The notes under the pieces: generated by a model
Database searches by the model: none
What the model saw: only the letters and a program-made list of their open reading frames with translations
What the model was told of the DNA's origin: nothing
NCBI GenBank assembly: GCA_014860445.1
Contig: JACZJT010000036.1
Coordinates: 92,591 to 156,590, forward strand
Direction of reading: 5' to 3'
DNA from: Burkholderiales bacterium
GTDB taxonomy: Bacteria > Pseudomonadota > Gammaproteobacteria > Burkholderiales > SG8-39
Length of the DNA: 64,000 nt
Made by a program: the position numbers and the translations under genes
Shown: positions 1-8,850 of the stretch, one piece after another
How the letters are laid out: every line of letters starts with the position of its first letter
How positions within the stretch are numbered: position 1 is the stretch's first letter

Positions 1-28
1 AGCGCCTGCGCCGCGTTCCCTGCAACCA

Positions 29-1075
29 TTACGAAAACAGGCGCAGTGCCAGCGGGCTGCCTGCCGGGATTCCCTGTTGCTCCATGCCGGCGTAAAGCGC
101 CTGCAGCTGGTCACGGATCTTGCGCAGCCCGGCGTCATCCAGCGGCTGGCGATTGTCATCGACGATCCCGGCAGACAAGGCATCGGCGATGGTACGCACG
201 AATTCGACGAAACGATCAAAGGTGAGGATGCCGCCGGGCACCCTGGCGACGTCGAACAGCAAAGTCAGCCCCTTGGTAGCCAGTGTTTTCATGCCCTCCG
301 CGGAGAACGCCTGCGGTTCAGAATTGCACAGGCTGTAGAGCTCGAGACCGTTCTCATCGCGCCGGCAAAACCTGCCGTCCTCTTCCAGCCTGAGCCCGTG
401 GGCTTCAGCCTGGGCGCGTATCCGGGTGCCGGCAATCGTGCCGCTCCGTGCAATCAAATTCAGCCCGATCTGCACGTCGACATCGGCGCAAAGCGCGTCG
501 AGTTGCTGCGCACGCTTCAAAGCCTCAGCCTGGTCCGCTGCAGACACAGTGGCGCCTATCGCCTCCGCGACCGCCTGCACCATGGCGCTGAAGTCCGCAA
601 GATCCTGCTGGCTCGCGGCGCCCTTGCGATCGGCAAGCTGCATCCCGACACGCAGCCGCCCGTATTCTCCGGCCGATGCCAGGGGCTCCCAGTTCTTCGT
701 CTGCGGGTTGAAACCTTCCCAGCCGACCGCTTTCGCGGCGCTGCCAAGACCGTCCACGATCGCCGTGGAAATCGCGTCTCCCGCGACGGCAGCTGGCGTG
801 TCCAGTGTAAGGATAAAATCGATACCCGGATCCAGCGTGCTGCCGGACGCAGCATACTCGCTGGCCGAGGCTGACAAGGTGGGTTCGATACGATCCATCG
901 ACTCCCCCGGCCGCCGGGATGGTTCCTTGCCTCCGAGGAGCACGTCGTCGTGGCGCGAGCCGAATGCTTCTTCGGACTGGCGTTTGAGTCGCGCCTCCTG
1001 CAGTTTGTTGTATGCAAATACACCGACGACCACCAGGACGCCGATGCCCAGCAGCCCGATTTGCAATTCGCTCAT
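29..1075 (-). CDS. zipA: Cell division protein ZipA homologue
   Basis: A 348-residue protein with an N-terminal membrane segment (about residues 5-23, rich in G/V/I/L), a charged linker and a C-terminal globular region (about 200-340) that fits the ZipA FtsZ-binding domain. ZipA is an inner-membrane protein with its C-terminal domain in the cytoplasm, where it binds the FtsZ C-terminal tail and tethers the Z ring. The gene lies directly downstream of smc on the same strand, the usual betaproteobacterial order (smc-zipA, often followed by ligA, which would lie outside the window). The linker is short compared with enterobacterial ZipA, as expected in this class. The assignment rests on topology, the C-terminal domain and synteny. 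ZipA diverges quickly in sequence, so the family is more certain than the details. Confidence 0.85.
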   Translation of the reverse strand: MSELQIGLLGIGVLVVVGVFAYNKLQEARLKRQSEEAFGSRHDDVLLGGKEPSRRPGESMDRIEPTLSASASEYAASGSTLDPGIDFILTLDTPAAVAGDAISTAIVDGLGSAAKAVGWEGFNPQTKNWEPLASAGEYGRLRVGMQLADRKGAASQQDLADFSAMVQAVAEAIGATVSAADQAEALKRAQQLDALCADVDVQIGLNLIARSGTIAGTRIRAQAEAHGLRLEEDGRFCRRDENGLELYSLCNSEPQAFSAEGMKTLATKGLTLLFDVARVPGGILTFDRFVEFVRTIADALSAGIVDDNRQPLDDAGLRKIRDQLQALYAGMEQQGIPAGSPLALRLFS

Positions 1076-1100
1076 GGGCGCCGGCTGACGCGCGACGCGT

Positions 1101-1244
1101 CCCCGCTACACTGGGTCCCTGCTCCCAGGCTCATTTGCTCCGCCTCCTCACTCCCAACGCCGCGCGAAGACCGAACTTTCGGCGTCCGGCCGCATTCGCC
1201 CTTCCCGCATCCCCGCTACGCGGGGCCCCTGCTCCTAGGCTCAT
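1101..1244. repeat. 34-bp imperfect direct repeat in the smc-zipA junction
   Basis: Positions 1101-1134 and 1211-1244 carry the same 34-bp word (CCCCGCTAC...AGGCTCAT) with about four mismatches, start to start 110 bp apart. The second copy runs into the smc stop codon (1241-1243 on the minus strand) and the first sits just upstream of zipA. This looks like a small duplication of the smc 3' end. No function is evident. Confidence 0.6.
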
Positions 1245-4200
1245 GCGGCCAGCTCCTCTTTCATGCGCAGCGCTTCCTCGATATCGACGGCGACGACGCG
1301 CGACACGCCCGATTCCTGCATGGTCACACCTACCAGCTGCGCCGCCATTTCCATGGTGATCTTATTGTGGCTGATGTAAAGGAACTGTGTGTCGGCCGAC
1401 ATGCGCTTTACCAGATCGCAGAAACGCTCCGTATTGGGGTCGTCCAGCGGGGCGTCGACCTCGTCCAGCAGGCAGAATGGCGCGGGATTGAGCTGAAACA
1501 TGGAGAACACCAGCGCCAGCGCGGTGAGCGCTTTCTCGCCGCCGGAAAGCAGATGGATCGTGGACGTCTTCTTTCCGGGCGGCTGTGCGATGACCTGGAC
1601 GCCGGCATCGAGAATTTCTTCTCCGGTCATGACCAGGCGTGCCTCACCCCCGCCGAACAGGCTCGGGAACATCTCACCGAAATGCCCGTTCACGGTGTCA
1701 AAGGTCTGCTGAAGCATTTCGCGGGTTTCCCTGTCAATGCGACGAATTGCAGCCTCCAGGGTTTCCAGCGCCATGTTCAGATCCGCAGCCTGCGCATCGA
1801 GGAATCCTTTGCGCTCCCGGCTGGTCTGCAACTCCTCCAGCGCCGCCATATTTACCGCCCCCAGGTCGCTGATTGCCTGAAGCAAGCGATTGATTTCACT
1901 TTGCAAGGCATTGGGACGCATGCCTTTTTCCAGAGTCGCCGCGATTTCTTCTTCGTCAGCGCCGGCCTCGAACAGCTGGTTTGCGTACTGTTCCTTGTTG
2001 AGGCGTGCCGCCTGCTCTTTCAGGCGCAACTCGTTTATTCGGTTTCTGAGCGGTTCGAGCTTCTGTTCGCACAGCATGCGCTCTTCTTCGGATCCGCGCA
2101 GGGACTGCGCCAACTCCTCCTGGCGCGTACGGGCTGCGTTCAGCGCCTCCTCGCGCCGCACTCTTTGCTCGAGTTGGACCTGCAAGCGTTGCCGCAAGTC
2201 TTCGTCCTGTTGCGCAGCGAGCTCGGTTCTTAGCTCCCCCAATTGCCTTGCCGCAGCCTCCAATTGATCAAGTATAACTTTAACTGATGTTTCTATTTCA
2301 TTGATTTTAGAAGAACATTCTTTTTCATAAAATATCGATTCCTGCTCTTCATGCTCAGCCTGCTGCAGTGTCTGCCGCGCCGCATTCAGGGCATCCTCCG
2401 CGTGCTTGTAGCCCTGCTCGGCCGTCCGGACCTGTGCCGACGCGGCATCCATGACCTGCTGGTGTCGCGCCAGACTGGCCTCGGCCGCACCCAGGGCGGC
2501 GCGTTCGGCCTCCTGCTGGCGTGAGATTTCCTCCAGTTCCCGTTGAATCTGCCGGCTGCGCTCCTGAAAGCGCTCCAGCCCCTGGGAAAGCCTGAGGCTT
2601 TCCATCTGCTGTTCATGCACCTGCTGCTTCAGAGCCGCCGCCTCCTGCCGCAGCGTCGCCAGGCGTTGGTTGTGCCCCCCCAGCGCCGCTTCCACCACGT
2701 GCTGTTCGGTCCGCGACTGGCGCAGCGCCGCCTCGCACTCGCGCAGCTGTGCGCTGAGATCTTCGATTTCCCGCTGGCGCGCAAGAATCCCTGTATCTCC
2801 GGGGTCCCGTGCATGGAAACTGACTGCGCTGCGCGAAAACTGATGCCCGTCGCGGCTGACCAGTATCACCCCGGCCGGCAGTGCTTGCCTGTCCCCGGCG
2901 CTGGGCGGGCCTTCCACTGCGTACACCCCGTGCAGCCAATCCTGCATCACCCCGCGCACGGACTCGTCGTGGATTCCGAGCAGCGCGGCCAGGGGCCGCA
3001 TGCCTTCCGGCGCCGGCGTCGGAACCGCTTCAGTTGCCGTGTAGACGCTTAGTTTCGCCGGCGGCGCATCCTCGAACATGCCTTGCAGCGCTTCCGGCTG
3101 AGCCACCTCGACGGCATGCAATTTTTCGCGCAGCACCGCCTCGAACGCGGTCTCCCATCCGGCTTCCACGCGCACCTGCTGCCACAGGCGCGGCAGCGAC
3201 TCCAGCCGGTGTTTGATCAGCCATTCGTGGATCTGGGCATTGCTTTCCACCTGGTCCTGCACTTGCTTAAGCGTTGCCAGGCGAGATTCGAGCCCGGCCT
3301 GCTCGCGTTGCTGCGCATCGAGCTTGTCCTGAGCGCTTCGTCGCGCATTTTCCAGGCCCGGCAACTGTTCCAACTGGGTGGCAAGCTGCACATCCTTGCG
3401 CGCGAGTTCTTCGGCCAGTTCAGCGATCTGGCGCTGCTGCGCGTCGATCGCAGCGGCATCCGGTTTGGCCAATCCTTCGTGCTCGGCAATCAGGCGCTCG
3501 TGTCGCAGCCCCAGGCCCTGCAAGGTTCTGTCGGCGTGATTGATATGCGTTTGTTCGATTTTCAGTGCTTGCTCGGCCTGCGCCAGCGATGTTCGTTCCT
3601 GGGCAAGCCTGGACTGCGCCGATCTGAATGCGCCGTCGGCTTCCGGTAGCTTGGCTGATTCCGCCGCCACGCGCTCGCGCGCCTGCTGCAATCGCTCTCC
3701 TGCGCCGCCCTGGCGTCCCTGCCACATCGCGAGCGCGCCATTGAGTTCACCTGCCTGCTGCTGCCATTGCCCGCTTTGCGCATTGAGTTGCGCAATCTGC
3801 TGTTCGATACGGGTTCGGCTCTCGCCTATGTAGCGAATCTCGGTTTCCAGCCGCTGTACTTCCGTATTGGCGGCATACAGTTCGCCTTGCGCGCTGCTGA
3901 GCGTGTCGCCGGCTTCATAGTGCGCTGCACGCACTTCTTCCAGGCGTTTCTCGATCTCGCGCAGACGCGCGGTCTCGGCTTCCAGTTCGTTCGCCGCCTT
4001 TTCAATCTCGCGCGCATGGCGCTGAGTCTCGTTGTCGGCCTCGATCTTTCGCAACAGCCACATGATGTTCTGCTTGCGCTGCATGTCGCCCTGCAGTTCT
4101 TTGTACTGCATGGCCACCTTGGCCTGCGCATCGAGCTTGTCTATCTGCAGCGACAATTCCTCGCATATATCGGCGACCCTCGACAGGTTTTCACGCGTGT

Positions 4201-4756
4201 CATGCAGCCGGTGCTCGGTCTCGCGGCGCCGCTCCTTGTACTTGGAGATACCCGCCGCCTCCTCAAGAAACACGCGCAGTTCTTCCGGCTTGGCCTCGAT
4301 GATGCGCGAGATCATCCCCTGTTCGATGATCGCGTAGGCGCGCGGCCCCAGACCGGTGCCCATGAAGATATCCTGGATATCGCGCCGGCGCACATGGCTG
4401 TTGTTAATGTAATAAAGCGACTCGCCTTCGCGAGTCAGTACGCGTTTTACGGCGATTTCGGCATATTGGGACCATTGGCCGGCCGCCTTGCCCAGGCTGT
4501 TGTCGAACGTCAGCTCCACGCTGGCGCGCCCGACCGGTTTTCTTTGCGCGGAGCCGTTAAAAATGACATCCTGCATGGAATCGCCGCGCAGTGCCGACGC
4601 GCGCGACTCGCCGAGCACCCAACGCACCGCGTCGATTACGTTCGATTTGCCGCAACCGTTCGGCCCGACGATGCCGACCAGCTGACCAGGTACGGCGATG
4701 GAGGTCGGATCGACGAAAGACTTGAATCCGACTAGTTTGATTTGAGTAAGACGCAC
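1241..4756 (-). CDS. smc: Chromosome segregation ATPase SMC
   Basis: A full-length 1171-residue SMC protein. The N-terminal ATPase half carries the P-loop GPNGCGKS at residues 31-38. Long coiled-coil arms rich in E/Q/A/R flank a central hinge at about residues 500-650. The C-terminal half has the ABC signature LLSGGEKA and the Walker [16 protein letters not shown] dimers with ScpA/ScpB organise and separate origins at replication. zipA follows downstream on the same strand. One oddity: about residues 804-832 (positions about 2262-2346) are encoded by AT-ending codons (ATA, TTT, TAT, TGT, TCT, GTT, CTT), unlike the GC-ending codons on both sides, although the frame stays open and the coiled-coil pattern continues. 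Confidence 0.97.
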   Translation of the reverse strand: MRLTQIKLVGFKSFVDPTSIAVPGQLVGIVGPNGCGKSNVIDAVRWVLGESRASALRGDSMQDVIFNGSAQRKPVGRASVELTFDNSLGKAAGQWSQYAEIAVKRVLTREGESLYYINNSHVRRRDIQDIFMGTGLGPRAYAIIEQGMISRIIEAKPEELRVFLEEAAGISKYKERRRETEHRLHDTRENLSRVADICEELSLQIDKLDAQAKVAMQYKELQGDMQRKQNIMWLLRKIEADNETQRHAREIEKAANELEAETARLREIEKRLEEVRAAHYEAGDTLSSAQGELYAANTEVQRLETEIRYIGESRTRIEQQIAQLNAQSGQWQQQAGELNGALAMWQGRQGGAGERLQQARERVAAESAKLPEADGAFRSAQSRLAQERTSLAQAEQALKIEQTHINHADRTLQGLGLRHERLIAEHEGLAKPDAAAIDAQQRQIAELAEELARKDVQLATQLEQLPGLENARRSAQDKLDAQQREQAGLESRLATLKQVQDQVESNAQIHEWLIKHRLESLPRLWQQVRVEAGWETAFEAVLREKLHAVEVAQPEALQGMFEDAPPAKLSVYTATEAVPTPAPEGMRPLAALLGIHDESVRGVMQDWLHGVYAVEGPPSAGDRQALPAGVILVSRDGHQFSRSAVSFHARDPGDTGILARQREIEDLSAQLRECEAALRQSRTEQHVVEAALGGHNQRLATLRQEAAALKQQVHEQQMESLRLSQGLERFQERSRQIQRELEEISRQQEAERAALGAAEASLARHQQVMDAASAQVRTAEQGYKHAEDALNAARQTLQQAEHEEQESIFYEKECSSKINEIETSVKVILDQLEAAARQLGELRTELAAQQDEDLRQRLQVQLEQRVRREEALNAARTRQEELAQSLRGSEEERMLCEQKLEPLRNRINELRLKEQAARLNKEQYANQLFEAGADEEEIAATLEKGMRPNALQSEINRLLQAISDLGAVNMAALEELQTSRERKGFLDAQAADLNMALETLEAAIRRIDRETREMLQQTFDTVNGHFGEMFPSLFGGGEARLVMTGEEILDAGVQVIAQPPGKKTSTIHLLSGGEKALTALALVFSMFQLNPAPFCLLDEVDAPLDDPNTERFCDLVKRMSADTQFLYISHNKITMEMAAQLVGVTMQESGVSRVVAVDIEEALRMKEELAA

Positions 4757-4815
4757 TGGATTTTCTTCTGAAAACCGGTTTTCGACCGGATTTATTCGGA
4801 GTTATAGTCAATCGA

Positions 4816-4821
4816 TATAAT
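4816..4821 (+). promoter_or_regulatory. Possible -10 element for queF
   Basis: A perfect TATAAT lies 30 bp upstream of the preferred queF start in the short divergent gap between smc and queF. No good -35 hexamer is visible at the expected distance, so this is a weak call based on one box and its position. Confidence 0.35.
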
Positions 4822-4851
4822 ACCATCTTAACTTTGTTTTCCGAGTCTCGC

Positions 4852-5268
4852 ATGCCCGCAAAACCCATCAGCAAACCGAGCACCTTCGCCAATCCGAGTC
4901 CGGAACGGGACTATCTGATCCATATGGAAATTCCGGAATTCACCTGCCTTTGTCCGCTTACCGGACAGCCGGATTTCGCGCGCCTGGTGCTGGATTACAT
5001 TCCCGAGCGCAAATGTCTGGAACTGAAAAGCCTCAAGCTTTACATCTGGTCGTTCCGCAATGAGGGGGCGTTCCATGAAGCGGTCACCAATCGTATCCTC
5101 GAGGATCTGGCACGTGCCACGCGACCGCGGTTCATGCGCCTGACTGCGAAATTCTTCGTGCGCGGTGGAATCTTCACCACCGTGGTAGCCGAACATCGCA
5201 AAAAAGGATGGAAGCCCGGGCCCGCGGTGGATCTGCAGCGATTCGAAAACCCGTCGAATACCAATTGA
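4852..5268 (+). CDS. queF: NADPH-dependent 7-cyano-7-deazaguanine reductase QueF (unimodular type)
   Basis: A 138-residue enzyme from the ATG at 4852; an in-frame ATG at 4834 would add six residues but matches the family less well. It reduces preQ0 to preQ1 in queuosine tRNA biosynthesis. The nucleophilic cysteine is Cys34 in CPLTGQPDF, followed by conserved Asp41. Further on come the substrate-contact segment LELKSLKLY and FHE (His75-Glu76). The length and single-domain layout match the short Bacillus-type (YkvM) QueF rather than the longer duplicated E. coli form. It stands alone between smc (divergent) and pilU. A GC-rich inverted repeat (5281-5288 with 5303-5310) follows the stop but has no T-tract. 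Confidence 0.95.
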   Translation: MPAKPISKPSTFANPSPERDYLIHMEIPEFTCLCPLTGQPDFARLVLDYIPERKCLELKSLKLYIWSFRNEGAFHEAVTNRILEDLARATRPRFMRLTAKFFVRGGIFTTVVAEHRKKGWKPGPAVDLQRFENPSNTN

Positions 5269-5323
5269 CAAAAAACCGGGGCCGCGGAACAACAGGCACT
5301 TCTCCGCGGCGCTCTGGCGCGAA

Positions 5324-5329
5324 TATAAT
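5324..5329 (+). promoter_or_regulatory. Possible -10 element upstream of pilU
   Basis: A TATAAT hexamer occurs about 90 bp before the pilU start. pilU also has a strong ribosome-binding site, AAAGGAG at 5407-5413, 7 bp before its ATG. The -35 region is not convincing. Confidence 0.3.
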
Positions 5330-5420
5330 GTCAGCGCAATACTCGAAGCCTAGCACTGAGGTGAATAGCGGGATACCCGGTGCAAACTTCCAGTGCAATC
5401 TGCTTTAAAGGAGACCGAAT

Positions 5421-6602
5421 ATGTCAGCGATGAAACGCCTGTTCCAATTGATGGCGGAGAAAAAAGCCTCCGACATTTTCATATCGGTCGGCTCGCCCAT
5501 CAACATCAAGATCAATGGCACCGCGATGCCGATCAATCAACAGTTGATGGAACCGGAAAGTATTATCGGATTGCTGTACGAGGTTCTCACCGACAGGCAA
5601 AAAAAGGAATTCGAAGACACGCTGGAGCTCAACACGGCATTCGCGATGCCACCGACAGGCAGCTTTCGCATCAGCGCGTTTCGCCAGAAGAATACACCCG
5701 CCGTCGTCGTGCGTTACATCCCGGGCGACGTGCCCAACATCGATACTTTGGCCGTGCCCGAGGTGCTGAAGGAAATCGTCATGGAAAAGCGCGGTCTGGT
5801 GCTGATGGTCGGCGCCACGGGATCGGGCAAATCGACCACCCTCGCCGCCATGCTCGATCTGAGAAACGGCGCCAAGTCCGGACATATCCTGACCCTGGAA
5901 GACCCGGTCGAGTTCCTCTTCACCAACAAGAAATGCATCGTCAACCAGCGTGAAGTCGGTACCGATACCCTGGACTTCAAGGTCGCGCTGAAAAACGCTC
6001 TGCGCCAAGCGCCGGATTGTATTCTGATCGGAGAAATCCGCGACAAGGACACCATGGCCGCCGGTATCGCCTACGCACAATCCGGACATTTGTGCCTTGC
6101 GACGCTGCACGCCAACAACAGCTATCACGCGTTGAATCGCATCATCAGCTTCTATCCCCTCGAAAACCGGCCGGCCCTGCTGCAGGATCTTTCGGCCGCA
6201 ATGAAAGCGATCATTTCGCAGCGCCTGATCAAAAACCTCAAGGGCGGGCGCTCGGCGGCCGTTGAAGTACTGCTCAACACCCGCTACACGGCGGAGTTGA
6301 TCGAAAAGGGCGAAATCAACGAAATCAAGGAAGCCATGGAAAAAAGCATGACACCTGGCTCCGTCACCTTTGAGCAGGCCTTGTACAACATGTACACGAA
6401 AGGTTTGATCAGCAAGGAGGAAGCGCTGGGCAACGCGGATTCCGCAACCAATCTGATGTGGCTGATGAACCAGTCAGAAGGCGATGGAGGGGCGGCCAGG
6501 GCCGCCTCTGCCGGGCAGAAGCCGGCCGAAGCGGCGCCCGACATGGAGAAGACCGGTTCGTTTGCCGACTTCAAGATCATCGCCGACGAAGCGGCGCAAT
6601 AG
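5421..6602 (+). CDS. pilU: Type IV pilus retraction ATPase, PilU type
   Basis: A 393-residue hexameric secretion-type ATPase that powers retraction of type IV pili at the cytoplasmic face of the inner membrane. Walker A is GATGSGKST at residues 131-139. The Asp box (LEDPVEF), Walker B (CILIGEIRD) and His box (ATLHANNS) are all present. The length and the C-terminal tail beyond the PilT core (acidic, Ala/Glu-rich, after about residue 350) favour PilU over PilT, as does the N-terminal MKRLFQLMAEKKASDIF. No pilT is adjacent. The gene starts after a good ribosome-binding site and is followed by prmB, an arrangement seen in several betaproteobacteria, where dap genes often also occur nearby. Confidence 0.9.
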   Translation: MSAMKRLFQLMAEKKASDIFISVGSPINIKINGTAMPINQQLMEPESIIGLLYEVLTDRQKKEFEDTLELNTAFAMPPTGSFRISAFRQKNTPAVVVRYIPGDVPNIDTLAVPEVLKEIVMEKRGLVLMVGATGSGKSTTLAAMLDLRNGAKSGHILTLEDPVEFLFTNKKCIVNQREVGTDTLDFKVALKNALRQAPDCILIGEIRDKDTMAAGIAYAQSGHLCLATLHANNSYHALNRIISFYPLENRPALLQDLSAAMKAIISQRLIKNLKGGRSAAVEVLLNTRYTAELIEKGEINEIKEAMEKSMTPGSVTFEQALYNMYTKGLISKEEALGNADSATNLMWLMNQSEGDGGAARAASAGQKPAEAAPDMEKTGSFADFKIIADEAAQ

Positions 6603-6651
6603 CGTTGCCGGTCTGAGCACGACCCGCGACCGGACGCTGCCGCTGCGCACA

Positions 6652-7503
6652 GTGTTGCGCGAGGCGGTCACATTGTTCAAGCGGGCCGGGCTTGCCTTCG
6701 GACATGGCACGCAGAACGCGCGCGACGAAGCGGCGTATCTCATCCTGCATACCCTGAAGCTGCCTCCGGGCGAGCTCGATTCGGTGCTCGACCGGCGTTT
6801 GAAACCGGATGAACTCGAATCGGTGCGCGCCGTCCTGCAACGGCGCGTGCGCGAACGCAAACCGGCGGCCTATCTCACGCGCGAAGCGTGGCTGGGGACG
6901 TTCAGCTTCTACGTCGATGAGCGCGCAATCGTGCCGCGCTCGTTCATCGCCGAGCTGCTACGCGAGGGCCTCGCTCCATGGGTCGTAAATCCGCGGAAGG
7001 TGCGCAGCGTGCTCGACCTGTGCACCGGCTCGGGCTGCCTTGCGGTCCTTGCTGCGCACGCCTTTCCCCGCGCGCAGGTAGACGCAGCCGATCTGTCTGC
7101 CGAAGCGCTGCAGGTCGCTCGCAGGAATGTGAAGGACTATGCATTGGGCAAACGCGTGCGGCTCGTCCAAACCGACCTGTTCGATCGCCTGAGTGAGCGC
7201 CGCTATGACCTGATTCTGTCCAATCCACCCTATGTCGACGCAGCGGCGATGCGGGCCCTGCCGAGCGAATACCGGCATGAACCGCGCCTGGCCCTCGCAG
7301 GCGGGCGTGACGGTCTGGCGCTGGTGCGCCGCATCCTGACACAGGCCGCCGTGCAACTGCAGCCCGAGGGTATGCTCATCGTCGAAATCGGGCATAACCG
7401 CGCTGCGCTGGAAGCGGCCTATCCGCGCCTGCCCTTCACCTGGCTCGAAACCAGCGCGGGTGAAGACTATGTATTCATGCTCCGTAGGGAAGAATTGCCG
7501 TGA
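6652..7503 (+). CDS. prmB: Ribosomal protein L3 glutamine methyltransferase PrmB
   Basis: A class I SAM-dependent methyltransferase that methylates a glutamine of ribosomal protein L3. The family N-terminus (FGHGTQNARDEAAYLILHTL) is followed by the SAM motif (VLDLCTGSGCLAVLAA), an acidic motif II (VDAADLSAEAL) and the catalytic NPPY (LILSNPPYVD) that binds the target glutamine amide. The start is uncertain. The frame stays open upstream into pilU, but homology begins at about the GTG at 6652 or TTG at 6655, and there is no clear ribosome-binding site. Translational coupling to pilU, whose stop is at 6600-6602, is plausible. Its stop overlaps the GTG start of the next gene (GTGA at 7500-7503). 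Confidence 0.9.
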   Translation: MLREAVTLFKRAGLAFGHGTQNARDEAAYLILHTLKLPPGELDSVLDRRLKPDELESVRAVLQRRVRERKPAAYLTREAWLGTFSFYVDERAIVPRSFIAELLREGLAPWVVNPRKVRSVLDLCTGSGCLAVLAAHAFPRAQVDAADLSAEALQVARRNVKDYALGKRVRLVQTDLFDRLSERRYDLILSNPPYVDAAAMRALPSEYRHEPRLALAGGRDGLALVRRILTQAAVQLQPEGMLIVEIGHNRAALEAAYPRLPFTWLETSAGEDYVFMLRREELP

Positions 7504-8687
7504 AAGCGCTCAAGGACCTGCTTACGCTCGACATCCTGCCCGCCGACTGGCGTGCGGCCACCCTGGTCGGCCGCGCTTGGCTGCCCGGCGATCACGCCGG
7601 TCCCTCTCCCATCGCGCTGCGTCCCAATGGTGACGTCGTCGACCTCGCCGCCACCGAGCCGACCATGAGCCAGCTGCTTGCGCGTGACGATCGCGTCGAA
7701 CTCGCGCGCGCAGCGCGGGGAACTGTCATCTGCCCGGTAGAAGCCTTGATTGCAAACAGCGGGGACGACAGGAACCCGGAAAAACCATCGTTGCTCGCGC
7801 CCAACGACCTGCAGGCAATCAAGGCCAGCGGCGTCACCTTCGTGGAAAGCCTGCTGGAGCGGGTCATCGAGGAACAGGCGCGCGGCGATACTGCCAAAGC
7901 CGAAACGATACGCGTGCAGGTGATGCGCATCATCGGCGACAACCTCGCCTCGGTGAAGCCGGGCTCGCCCGAGGCCGCGGAGATCAAGCGCGTACTGGTC
8001 GAACAGGGCGCCTGGTCACAGTATCTGGAAGTGGGGATAGGCCCGGACGCGGAAATCTTTACCAAGTCGCCGGTCATGTCCGCAATCGGACTGGGTGCGG
8101 AGGTCGGCCTGCATCCGGGTTCCACCTGGAACAACCCGGAACCCGAAATCGTGCTCGCCGTCACCCCATCGGGCGGGACCGTCGGCGCGACGCTGGGCAA
8201 CGATGTCAATCTGCGCGACTTCGAAGGCCGCAGCGCGCTGCTATTGGGCAAATCCAAGGACAACAACGCCTCATGCGCAATCGGCCCCTTCATTCGCCTG
8301 TTCGACGACGGCTTTGGCATCGACGACGTGCGCGGCGCCGAACTTGCGCTCGAGATCGCCGGGACCGACGGCTTCGTGCTCGAGGGGCTGAGTTCCATGA
8401 GCAAGATCAGTCGCGATCCGCTGGATATCGTCACCCACGCCTGGGGCCCCAATCACCAGTATCCGGACGGCTTCATGCTGTTCCTCGGGACGATGTTCGC
8501 GCCGGTCAAGGACAGGGGCGCGCCCGGCATGGGATTCACCCACAAGATGGGCGACCTGGTGAGCATTTCGACGCCTCGACTCGGTCGTCTGGTGAATCGC
8601 GTGACCACTTCGGATCGCGCGCCGCCCTGGATCTTTGGCATCGGCGCCTTGATGCGCAATCTCGCCGCACGCGGCCTGTTGCGCTAG
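7500..8687 (+). CDS. Fumarylacetoacetate hydrolase-family protein
   Basis: A 395-residue member of the FAH superfamily, in which a divalent metal supports hydrolysis, hydration or decarboxylation of 2-oxo acids. The metal-binding core is recognisable: an E-x-E pair in NNPEPEIVLAV, then GNDVNLRDFEG, GKSKDNNASCAIGPF and a C-terminal GDLVSISTPRLGRL. At this length it resembles the sugar-acid (2-keto-3-deoxy-arabonate-type) branch more than the 220-280-residue 2-hydroxyhepta-diene isomerases, but the substrate cannot be read from sequence. It overlaps prmB by four bases and so probably belongs to that transcript. Its TAG stop (8685-8687) lies inside the left terminus of the dispersed repeat that follows. 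Confidence 0.85.
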   Translation: MKALKDLLTLDILPADWRAATLVGRAWLPGDHAGPSPIALRPNGDVVDLAATEPTMSQLLARDDRVELARAARGTVICPVEALIANSGDDRNPEKPSLLAPNDLQAIKASGVTFVESLLERVIEEQARGDTAKAETIRVQVMRIIGDNLASVKPGSPEAAEIKRVLVEQGAWSQYLEVGIGPDAEIFTKSPVMSAIGLGAEVGLHPGSTWNNPEPEIVLAVTPSGGTVGATLGNDVNLRDFEGRSALLLGKSKDNNASCAIGPFIRLFDDGFGIDDVRGAELALEIAGTDGFVLEGLSSMSKISRDPLDIVTHAWGPNHQYPDGFMLFLGTMFAPVKDRGAPGMGFTHKMGDLVSISTPRLGRLVNRVTTSDRAPPWIFGIGALMRNLAARGLLR

Positions 8688-8822
8688 CAGGTTGTTGAAA
8701 TTCGCTTCCCGGGCGCAGTAAGGTGCGTAAGGTCGACGCCATCGCAGAGGGAAGCGAATTTCGACAGCCACTGAATTGGGGGATATAAAAGGGGGCGTGC
8801 CCCCTTTTTCAACACCCTGCTA
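8684..8822. repeat. Dispersed 139-bp inverted-repeat element, copy 1, with internal terminator
   Basis: The ends are inverted (CTAGCAGG.TGTTGAAA at the left, its complement at the right). A 14-bp perfect inverted repeat, GAAATTCGCTTCCC at 8697-8710 and its complement at 8749-8762, encloses a 38-nt core. On the right, GGGGG-CGTG-CCCCC flanked by A and T runs (8787-8809) makes a bidirectional Rho-independent terminator between the converging FAH and lysA genes. A second copy lies at 16093-16232. It has no coding capacity, so it resembles a MITE or REP-like element. Confidence 0.85.
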
Positions 8823-8850
8823 GGAAGAGATCGTTTCCCCTGCCGCGGAT

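Noticed and set aside
5281..5310. Terminator after queF (GCCGCGGA / TCCGCGGC)
   Set aside because: The stem is real, but there is no T-tract and it lies close to the pilU promoter region, so I do not call it a terminator.
6484..6651. Upstream start for prmB inside pilU
   Set aside because: The extension would overlap pilU by over 100 bases, has an Arg/Pro-rich shadow composition and no family match.
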